Assembly (NCBI GenBank): GCA_002503595.1 | Contig: DASC01000002.1 | Location: 1,982 to 7,197, forward strand | From: Candidatus Methanogaster sp. UBA203 | GTDB taxonomy: Archaea > Halobacteriota > Methanosarcinia > Methanosarcinales > Methanogasteraceae | Reading direction: 5' to 3' | Length of the DNA: 5,216 nt | Part shown: positions 1-5,216 of the stretch, piece by piece | Position numbering within the stretch: the stretch's first letter is position 1 | Layout of the letters: every line of letters begins with the position of its first letter | Made by a program: the position numbers and the translations under genes | Notes under the pieces: model-generated | Databases searched by the model: none | What the model was told of the DNA's origin: nothing | Seen by the model: only the letters and a program-made list of their open reading frames with translations

Positions 1-3
1 GGT

Positions 4-1083
4 TCAGGAGCTTTCCTGCAACACCACAGGACGCGATGCTGCCAAACTCTTCCTCCGCAACTTTCTCCCGACCGAGAAGAAGATTAGGACGTGCATCCCG
101 ATGAGCAATAGTTGGTGGAGGCCGATCGGGATCGGAGACTGCCAATTCCCGATCATGGATGCGACAGTGAGCACCACCAGCAGGAAGAGAGCAGCCGATG
201 CGGTAAAGAACACCATCGAGATCGGACGTGCCCGTCTGCGCACAAATTTCCGGATCGGATCGATGATCCGGGGCACACCGGAAAGCCGGTCTGTAGGCAG
301 ATCCTCTTTTGCGATCTCGGAGATACCAAACGGCAGCGTTCGCTCGACAAGGTATCTGCTCCATGTATAGTATGCAGCCACATATATGATCAGCACGACA
401 GACATCGCAGCGACCAGGATCGCATCGCCATATAGCAGGTCTGCAAGAATCGTTGTGATCGGTATGGTCAGTACCGGGACAAAGACCCATACCCATACCC
501 ACGAGTTCTTCCACATCCGAAACTCAAAAGTGATCTCTGCCCACCACATGACAAAGAGCATCGCCATCGCATACGGTATGATCGTACCGTACGCCCTCAA
601 CAGATAGATGAATACGGCAAGCGACACATTGATCAGGAGCACCAGCCGCAGAAACCTGAATATCTCTCCCCTGACATCGACCACTCCTGGCCCTGTGCTG
701 TGCGACCGTTTCTGCAGCCGGTCGATATTCGTGTTCATATACTTAAGCTGCTCTGCCACATCGTTCATCGAGACCTGCGACTCCACGATGTCATTTAAAA
801 TCGGTTCGAGCCGTGCATAGATTCCTTTTTCAAATCCGATATCGAGCAGTTGTTCGAAGAGGATACTCTTCTTGATAAACCGTATACTCCCGAAGAGCGA
901 TCCGGTGCCGACCAAAAGGAGGATTGCATTAAAGATGAAATCGTTTTTTTCAAATTCTCCGGTGAGATTGTACATCACCGGGAAGACCGAGATCGCTATC
1001 AGGTATACCGAGGCACACAGCACGCAGAACGCCCCGAACTTCTCGGGTACCGTCAAACTTTGTTTTTTCTCTATTTTTCTCAC
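4..1083 (-). CDS. Polytopic membrane protein, about eight helices, function unknown
   Basis: I do not recognise this 359-residue protein. Hydrophobic helices are seen at about residues 16-36, 49-68, 145-163, 167-185, 195-215, 221-240, 288-311 and 320-338. Basic residues lie at the N-terminus, just after helix 2, in the 242-287 segment (with VRRRAR) and at the C-terminus (GRKLRRKS). By the positive-inside rule both ends, the 69-143 segment and the 242-287 segment face the cytoplasm. Residues ~75-126 are charged and helix-forming and may make a coiled coil for dimerisation or docking. There are no haem motifs, cysteine pairs, nucleotide-binding loops or catalytic signatures. A tryptophan-valine run (WVWVWV, 195-200) starts helix 5. 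The start is GTG, overlapping the rnp2 stop as GTGA, with GAGG 4 bases upstream; the TGA stop is at 4-6. Cotranscription with ccmF could hint at an envelope or cytochrome-related role, but the intervening rnp2 weakens that guess. Confidence 0.8.
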   Translation of the reverse strand: MRKIEKKQSLTVPEKFGAFCVLCASVYLIAISVFPVMYNLTGEFEKNDFIFNAILLLVGTGSLFGSIRFIKKSILFEQLLDIGFEKGIYARLEPILNDIVESQVSMNDVAEQLKYMNTNIDRLQKRSHSTGPGVVDVRGEIFRFLRLVLLINVSLAVFIYLLRAYGTIIPYAMAMLFVMWWAEITFEFRMWKNSWVWVWVFVPVLTIPITTILADLLYGDAILVAAMSVVLIIYVAAYYTWSRYLVERTLPFGISEIAKEDLPTDRLSGVPRIIDPIRKFVRRRARPISMVFFTASAALFLLVVLTVASMIGNWQSPIPIGLHQLLLIGMHVLIFFSVGRKLRRKSLAASRPVVLQESS

Positions 1084-1091
1084 CTTTCCTC
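1080..1091 (-). promoter_or_regulatory. rnp2/membrane-protein junction with GTG start
   Basis: GAGG (1091-1088 on the minus strand) lies 4 bases before a GTG start (1083-1081) that overlaps the rnp2 TGA as GTGA. The overlap and spacing support GTG over any later start. Confidence 0.6.
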
Positions 1092-1517
1092 GCTAAAAAA
1101 TCGTTTTGCTCCTTTAACCGTTCCCGAAACTCCGATCACGCGAACAGAGGCGCGTCTGTTCCTGATCTCATAGATCGTGGCGAGCACGGCACGGGTGCGT
1201 GTAGTCTCAGTGTGCACGCATGAAACGATCCCTTCCGTGCCATCAAACGACAGTACCCGGATCCCGCACTCGCTGCTGCCCGCGTCCCCGAGCAGCGATT
1301 GCGATGACCGATCCAGTTCGATGGTGAGATCACGTCTCGATAATGCGCCCCTGCAGGGCGCATCGATGCCACCGCCTGCAGGGCGGGGCATTAACGGCTT
1401 CGCCGTCGACGCCCGGGACGGAGAATTTTTCACGGGCGTTATCGCGTCCGTATCATCCGGTAACATCCTGAAAGCGAGGTACCGCTTTCTCCCGCGCAAA
1501 GAGGGAAGGAGTCTCAT
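1080..1517 (-). CDS. rnp2: Ribonuclease P protein component 2 (Rnp2/Pop5) with an internal insertion
   Basis: Protein subunit of archaeal RNase P, which assists the catalytic RNA in removing tRNA 5' leaders; Pop5 normally pairs with Rpp30. Both ends match the family: the N-terminal LLPSLRGRKRYLAF resembles the usual LPPTLR-x-KKRYIAF, and residues ~94-140 contain GIVSC, the RAVLATIYEI helix and RVIGVSGTVKGAKRFF, like the family's RVLGVSGTIK-x-x-KRK. Residues ~26-59 have no counterpart that I recall. Without them the spacing between the first strand and the LGD motif equals that of Pyrococcus Pop5 as I remember it, and the 145-residue protein drops to about 111. That segment is encoded by a palindrome-rich stretch (1338-1444). 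The ATG overlaps the ccmF stop as ATGA, with a strong Shine-Dalgarno GGTGAT 5 bases upstream. In many archaea this gene lies near proteasome and exosome genes, so placement after ccmF is unusual. Identification rests on motif recognition, and I cannot tell whether the inserted form is active or is a second copy. Confidence 0.85.
   Translation of the reverse strand: MRLLPSLRGRKRYLAFRMLPDDTDAITPVKNSPSRASTAKPLMPRPAGGGIDAPCRGALSRRDLTIELDRSSQSLLGDAGSSECGIRVLSFDGTEGIVSCVHTETTRTRAVLATIYEIRNRRASVRVIGVSGTVKGAKRFFSEER
1343..1363. repeat. Hairpin 1 of the rnp2 element, perfect 8-bp stem
   Basis: ATGCGCCC (1343-1350) is perfectly complementary to GGGCGCAT (1356-1363), with the 5-base loop CTGCA. It is the strongest short stem in the window and lies in the coding region for residues ~52-58 of Rnp2. 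It is unlikely to be a terminator because it sits inside an open frame with no T-run after it in the direction of transcription. Confidence 0.75.
1366..1391. repeat. Hairpin 2 of the rnp2 element, 10-bp stem with one bulge
   Basis: ATGCC (1366-1370) pairs with GGCAT (1387-1391), and CCGCC (1372-1376) pairs with GGCGG (1382-1386). A single A at 1371 bulges, and the loop is TGCAG. Its core and loop resemble hairpin 1, so the two may be diverged copies of one palindromic unit. Confidence 0.75.
1394..1406. repeat. Hairpin 3 of the rnp2 element, 5-bp stem
   Basis: ACGGC (1394-1398) pairs with GCCGT (1402-1406) around TTC. In the mRNA the loop reads GAA closed by C-G, a tight and stable small hairpin. 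Confidence 0.6.
1409..1439. repeat. Hairpin 4 of the rnp2 element, 7-bp stem with long loop
   Basis: ACGCCCG (1409-1415) is perfectly complementary to CGGGCGT (1433-1439) across a 17-base loop that includes a short A/T run. The right arm overlaps the terminal inverted repeat of the whole element, so the same bases could pair locally or with the far end. Confidence 0.55.
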
Positions 1518-1528
1518 GTAACATCACC
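1514..1528 (-). promoter_or_regulatory. ccmF/rnp2 coupling junction with strong Shine-Dalgarno
   Basis: GGTGAT (1528-1523 on the minus strand) matches the anti-Shine-Dalgarno end of archaeal 16S rRNA and sits 5 bases before the rnp2 ATG (1517-1515), which shares an ATGA with the ccmF stop. This fixes the rnp2 start and is the best ribosome binding site of the three junctions. Confidence 0.7.
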
Positions 1529-3523
1529 GCGTAGGGATCGTCTAAGCAGTTCTCTCTTCTTTATCACCAGCAGGTAGATCGATATGATGATACAGTGTAT
1601 ACCGATCAGCATAAGAATGCATCCAGCCCAGAGCAGGGATGCCCCGGGTATGATTTTGACGCTTAGCGGGATTACCGCTTCGGTCGATATATGGGATCTT
1701 GTTCCGTGGAACTGCACATACACATCACGCGCTATACCACGCTTGATCATCGGATCGTGAACGTCCCCGAAGTGCTTGGTCTTGGTAAATCCGGTCGCAC
1801 CGGAGCAGTAGGGTTTACCATCCTTACAGATGTTTAAATGCGCAGTCTGCGTCCATGTGCCATCCGGATTCTGGAAGACATCGAACTCTGCAAGCTCCAT
1901 GCTCCAGCCGTTCCCTATCTCCTTCGTTGTACCCAGTTCATCTACATTGTACACGACGCTTGAAGAGATATCGAATGATGTGGTGACGATTACGCCTGCT
2001 ATCACCAGTACGAAACCGATATGGACAAGGTTGATCCCGGTCGTCCGAAACCTCATGCGCCCGTGCATCCGCCTGAGATCCATTGAGAACTTGGACAGGA
2101 TCGCAATAAACGCAAACAGAAACGCCGGCACAAACGCCCACACCGAGGTCGATCCGAGTGCCTTTATAATTATCGATGATGTCTGGTAAAATTCCCCCCC
2201 GCTGTCCAGCAGTTTGTGACCCGGCAACATCGCCAGCAAGAGCGAAACCACGAATATGAAAAGCAGTATATATCTAAGGGAAGCATCATGAATCCTGCCG
2301 TACGCCATGCATACACCGGTCAGCAGTATGAGCAGTATCGCCGGAATAAAGCACCAGACATTGAAAAACTCCGGCGGGATTATGACCTTCGTGCCTAATA
2401 GATGCTGCGAGACAAAACTGTATGTAAGTCCCCAGAAGCATACGAAAGCAATTACAACCAGCAGAATATTTGTCCATAAAAAAGTATTACGTGTCGAAAA
2501 GACGGATTTCGTAGGGATGGTTGTCACGCGGGTTCGCAGGAACTTACGTATCCCGAGTCCGGTTGCCATGATGCTGGTAACGATTATGCCGAAGACCAGC
2601 AATCCGTATGTTGGCGTGCCAGGAAAGTCATGGAGCGAGTGTATGATCCCCTGTCTGGTAACCAGTGTCACGTAGATCGTGGACATGAATAAAAATATCG
2701 TGGCTACTGGTGCAGCAGTCGTATATTCCCTCCCCTCATGATATCTGGCGATTATATGCAGCACAGCGGTTACGAACAGCCACAATATGAGTGTCGCGGT
2801 CTGCACAGGGTCCCAGTTCCAGAAACCCCCCCATCCGACGAGCTTGTATGCCCATGCGCCACCTGTTACCATGCATATCGAAAGAAACAACCACGAGATC
2901 CTGAGCCACTGCCGCGATATCCTGTGCCATCCTTCCCTGCCTGTGATGAGGTGAGCTGCTCCCGCAGACGCGGGAACGATCGTCGCCGCGTAGGATATGA
3001 ACGTGACAAACGGATGGATGACCATCCATATCGTGATGAAGACCGGATTTAATCCGTTGCCTTCGATAGGGGCATGATCGATCAGCTCGATGATTGGCCT
3101 GAACGGCTCGGACCTGATGCAGAGCAAAAGGATGAAAACCGATATGGCCATCGCGATCAGTTCTGTTTTCCGGTGCAGCGGATTCTTAAATCCGTAATCC
3201 TCTACAATGAACCAGACTGCAAGGATGGATGCCCATGCCCACAACAGATACGTTCCCTGCTGCCCTGCAAAGACCGCCGCTATCTTATACAGAAGCGGCA
3301 TCCCGCTTGCAGAGTACTGCCACACATAGAGAACGCTAAAATTATCCTTGATGAAATAGTAGGTCATCAGGCATATTGCAGCGCTCTGGAGCAACAGTGC
3401 CAGCCGTGTCGCGGTAAGGATGTGGGTGGGATTGATCCGGTATCTACCGTAGAACAGTAGCACTATCACTGCAAGCAGCTCGCATATCAGTGCCGCGTAT
3501 AGTAAGATCTCCCCAACGGTCAT
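1514..3523 (-). CDS. ccmF: Cytochrome c haem lyase subunit CcmF (System I cytochrome c maturation)
   Basis: Integral membrane component of System I that joins haem, delivered by CcmE, to the cysteines of CXXCH motifs on the outer face of the membrane. The 669-residue length and about 15 hydrophobic helices fit the CcmF family. The tryptophan-rich WWD motif is at residues 231-240 (WGGFWNWDPV). The four histidines known as haem ligands in E. coli CcmF have clear counterparts: H170 (in VIHPF) and H298 (in SLHDF) flanking the WWD domain, H256 (in AVLH) and H501 (in LVHIG) in membrane helices. Residues ~517-622 form the outside domain before the last helix (~628-655), and the tail is basic. The motif continues QTAT where bacterial proteins usually have ENAS. 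The ATG overlaps the cytochrome stop, and GAAGG lies 5 bases upstream. Neighbouring the multiheme cytochrome, it is presumably its maturase. No CcmA, B, C or E is in the window. CcsA/CcmC-type proteins share the WWD motif but are much shorter. Confidence 0.95.
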   Translation of the reverse strand: MTVGEILLYAALICELLAVIVLLFYGRYRINPTHILTATRLALLLQSAAICLMTYYFIKDNFSVLYVWQYSASGMPLLYKIAAVFAGQQGTYLLWAWASILAVWFIVEDYGFKNPLHRKTELIAMAISVFILLLCIRSEPFRPIIELIDHAPIEGNGLNPVFITIWMVIHPFVTFISYAATIVPASAGAAHLITGREGWHRISRQWLRISWLFLSICMVTGGAWAYKLVGWGGFWNWDPVQTATLILWLFVTAVLHIIARYHEGREYTTAAPVATIFLFMSTIYVTLVTRQGIIHSLHDFPGTPTYGLLVFGIIVTSIMATGLGIRKFLRTRVTTIPTKSVFSTRNTFLWTNILLVVIAFVCFWGLTYSFVSQHLLGTKVIIPPEFFNVWCFIPAILLILLTGVCMAYGRIHDASLRYILLFIFVVSLLLAMLPGHKLLDSGGEFYQTSSIIIKALGSTSVWAFVPAFLFAFIAILSKFSMDLRRMHGRMRFRTTGINLVHIGFVLVIAGVIVTTSFDISSSVVYNVDELGTTKEIGNGWSMELAEFDVFQNPDGTWTQTAHLNICKDGKPYCSGATGFTKTKHFGDVHDPMIKRGIARDVYVQFHGTRSHISTEAVIPLSVKIIPGASLLWAGCILMLIGIHCIIISIYLLVIKKRELLRRSLRGDVT

Positions 3524-3533
3524 TTCATCCTTC
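3520..3533 (-). promoter_or_regulatory. Cytochrome/ccmF coupling junction and ribosome binding site
   Basis: On the minus strand GAAGG (3533-3529) precedes the ccmF ATG (3523-3521) by 5 bases, and that ATG overlaps the cytochrome TGA (3522-3520). The site is a moderate Shine-Dalgarno inside the end of the cytochrome gene, so ribosomes ending cytochrome translation probably feed ccmF. Confidence 0.6.
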
Positions 3534-5216
3534 TACCCCTGATCCTGTACAACATTGCGATGATTAGCATTATGATTGCGATTGCACCTATAAAGAGTAT
3601 CTCCCTACGCAGGAACATCGCTTCAAGCACGCCTTTTGGTCTGGTCACGGTAAGCATAACAGGTCTTGGATCGCTCCATATCCCGCGTGAGTCAAGCGAC
3701 TGGACAAGGATCGTGTGCCTGCCCTGTGACCAGCCGGTCGTATTGACGACCGCAGTAGCTTCGGTTGCCTGCCCGTAATACTCGGTACGTGTGAACGTAA
3801 GCGGAGTCCCTTCTCCCCTCTCACCGGGTATATCAACGAAATACTCGATATACCTCACCTTCATCTTCCATCCGGTCACGACCTTCGCGTCCAGCACCGT
3901 CGACTCGCCTGCATGGACCTGATCGGGTGTGATCGAGATCTCAGAGACATGCGGGGTCACATCGAAGACCTCGAGCGTGTGGAATGTGACCGGATCCCTG
4001 CCGCCGTGACAGATGTAGCAGTCCTCTTCGTATCCGTGCGAAGTACTGCTCATATCGGTCGCATTAAACGGAGGTTTCCCGCCATAATAGGTGTGACAGT
4101 CCTTGCAATCCCGCGCCCGAACGCCTGCGACCCAGCCATCCCAGCCAGGGTCCTGCGGGCTTCCGAGCGGATACTGACTGTAATGGAACGGCGTGTCTGT
4201 GACGTTGTGGCACTCGGCACACGTAAACGCCTCTGCCACATTGACCTCCTTAACCTCGCCTGCGATCATGACACCACCACGCACCTCTCCCGCGCTGTAT
4301 GTCAGGGTCTGCGACTCTGTGAAGTTCGTGTCACGGGAATGGCAGGTATAACATGATTCATCAACCCTGATCCCGCCCTCTCCATAAGTATAAGTGAGAT
4401 TGTGATACTGATCTGCCTTCTCATTGTGGCAGAGCGCGCATGTGTAGGACTTGTTGACCTCTTCGACGATCGCATCGCTGTAATGCGCTGTCCCGTATCC
4501 GGGGTGGCATTCGAGACAGTCAACCTCTTCTTCGAACTCGCCGAGTCTCATGTGTTTCGGGTGGCAGTCTGTGCATAGAGAACCTGCACCGCTCGGCGCA
4601 AGCCCGAAGTACCCGCTCACGACATCGGTCGGCTCGTGGAACCTGCTCACACCGCTTGCGTTGTGGCACGGCTCGATGCAGTTTACAGCCATACATTCTG
4701 CCACCTTTCCGTGACTGAGCTTGCTGATCTGGGTGCGGGACGGGTACGGGAAGGTGCCTCCCTTTGCGTGGCAGTCAAAGCAGTAGCCCTTGAATACAGT
4801 CTCGTTACTCGCATTCAGGTGCCTGGTGAGATACGGGCTATGGATCGTTCCGTTGTGACATTTTTCGCAGACGAGCGTCTCGTCGACCTTTGTGGTATCA
4901 ACGCTCTCTTCCGGTGCGCCAGGATAGTGCGTCCTGATCTGTCCAGGAGTCCCGTATTTATCCACCGAGTCAGCACTGGTGTGGCAGTCCTTGCATGTCC
5001 GTTCAGGCGGTATCCCGAGTTCGCGGTCATGAAACGTCTCGACAACGCCGTGGCAGTCCTCACATGCTCCGCCTTTGTCATGCGCAAAGACCTGTGAAGC
5101 ATCCCCAAACGCCGCGCCGCCCTCTACGTCCTGATGGCAGACCGAACAGTTATCTGTCGATGGAAGTACGTCTCTCGATGCGTAATGGGACGCCTCCGCC
5201 TCGTGAGACATCTCAG
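3520..5216 (-). CDS. Membrane-anchored multiheme c-type cytochrome, 13 predicted haem sites, 5' partial
   Basis: Extracytoplasmic electron-transfer protein. In residues numbered from the first in-window ATG (5211), twelve canonical CXXCH haem sites begin at C22, C50, C73, C115, C144, C213, C232, C258, C287, C331, C369 and C398. A thirteenth site is atypical: C178-x3-C182-H183. About 18 further histidines lie outside the motifs, enough for bis-His ligation, and many occur as [FY]H 7-9 residues after a haem His (H61, H192, H270, H343, H411). Residues ~420-523 look like a haem-free beta-rich Ig-like domain. Residues ~537-556 form one membrane helix followed by RGRRMK, giving an outside-facing body with a C-terminal anchor. 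Several N-X-S/T sequons suggest a glycosylated surface protein. No signal peptide is visible, and the frame stays open through the codon before this ATG to the window edge, so the real start is probably upstream. The TGA stop overlaps the ccmF ATG. The family is not one I can name; the electron partner is unknown. Confidence 0.93.
   Translation of the reverse strand, partial: EMSHEAEASHYASRDVLPSTDNCSVCHQDVEGGAAFGDASQVFAHDKGGACEDCHGVVETFHDRELGIPPERTCKDCHTSADSVDKYGTPGQIRTHYPGAPEESVDTTKVDETLVCEKCHNGTIHSPYLTRHLNASNETVFKGYCFDCHAKGGTFPYPSRTQISKLSHGKVAECMAVNCIEPCHNASGVSRFHEPTDVVSGYFGLAPSGAGSLCTDCHPKHMRLGEFEEEVDCLECHPGYGTAHYSDAIVEEVNKSYTCALCHNEKADQYHNLTYTYGEGGIRVDESCYTCHSRDTNFTESQTLTYSAGEVRGGVMIAGEVKEVNVAEAFTCAECHNVTDTPFHYSQYPLGSPQDPGWDGWVAGVRARDCKDCHTYYGGKPPFNATDMSSTSHGYEEDCYICHGGRDPVTFHTLEVFDVTPHVSEISITPDQVHAGESTVLDAKVVTGWKMKVRYIEYFVDIPGERGEGTPLTFTRTEYYGQATEATAVVNTTGWSQGRHTILVQSLDSRGIWSDPRPVMLTVTRPKGVLEAMFLRREILFIGAIAIIMLIIAMLYRIRGRRMK

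Larger units (their letters stand above)
1338..1444. repeat. Palindrome-rich element inserted in frame in rnp2
   Basis: Four hairpin-forming inverted repeats are packed side by side, and the outer ends form imperfect terminal inverted repeats: CGATAATGCGCCC at 1338-1350 against GGGCGTTATCG at 1434-1444, whose reverse complement is CGATAACGCCC. The core holds two related palindromes centred on CTGCAG. On the coding strand the stretch reads through without a stop as part of rnp2, supplying roughly residues 26-59, which are absent from the family as I know it. Its limits are estimates from the repeats and a remembered protein alignment. It resembles in concept the small palindromic elements found inside Rickettsia genes, but I see no sequence relation to them. 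No second copy is present in the window. Confidence 0.65.

Noticed and set aside
1338..1444. Transcription terminator or attenuator inside rnp2
   Set aside because: The stems are strong, but they lie inside an open coding frame with no downstream T-run in the direction of transcription, and another coupled gene follows.
1338..1444. Archaeal intron in rnp2
   Set aside because: The stretch is in frame and free of stops, and I could not identify a bulge-helix-bulge splice structure at its edges. cDNA sequencing would settle it.
1338..1444. CRISPR repeat fragment
   Set aside because: There are inverted repeats only, with no regularly spaced direct repeats.
1177..1521. Plus-strand open frame of 114 codons opposite rnp2
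   Set aside because: It is the complement of rnp2 and its palindromic segment. Its protein shows no recognisable family, while the minus strand has clear Pop5 motifs and a matching ribosome binding site.
2194..2200. C7 homopolymer in ccmF as a frameshift site
   Set aside because: The reading frame and family motifs continue normally on both sides, so there is no sign of a frameshift or a programmed slip.
4636..5097. Plus-strand open frame of 153 codons, and others opposite the cytochrome
   Set aside because: They are antisense to a gene with 13 haem motifs and arise from its codon bias; no coherent protein features were seen.

Overview
The window reads as four protein genes, all on the minus strand, packed head to tail with no intergenic DNA. 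Each of the three junctions is a 4-base start/stop overlap (ATGA at 3520-3523, ATGA at 1514-1517, GTGA at 1080-1083), so this is one translationally coupled operon read from high to low coordinates. The first gene runs off the right edge and the last one ends 3 bases from the left edge, so the promoter and terminator are probably both outside. I see no RNA gene, CRISPR array, insertion sequence or plus-strand gene.

The organism is almost certainly an archaeon. The third gene is the archaeal/eukaryotic-type RNase P protein Rnp2 (Pop5), which bacteria lack. It sits beside a large multiheme c-type cytochrome that has an Ig-like domain and a C-terminal membrane anchor, and beside a CcmF haem lyase. 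Abundant multiheme cytochromes plus System I cytochrome maturation in an archaeon suggest a methane- or alkane-oxidising lineage (ANME/Syntrophoarchaeia type) or an Archaeoglobales-like group. That placement is inference from gene content, not from a database match.

In order of transcription: (1) 5216-3520, a multiheme cytochrome with 12 CXXCH sites and one CX3CH site in the visible part, 5' end cut off; (2) 3523-1514, ccmF, which attaches haem to apocytochromes such as gene 1; (3) 1517-1080, rnp2, an RNase P subunit carrying an extra internal segment; (4) 1083-4, an unrecognised membrane protein with about eight predicted membrane helices and a helical cytoplasmic segment. Genes 1 and 2 form an obvious functional pair, substrate and maturase. 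Why an RNase P subunit is coupled to them is not clear.

The most unusual item is inside rnp2. A stretch of about 107 bp (1338-1444) is made almost entirely of inverted repeats, is bounded by imperfect terminal inverted repeats, and is read in frame as roughly 34 extra residues in a loop region of the protein. It looks like a small palindromic element that entered a conserved housekeeping gene without breaking it.
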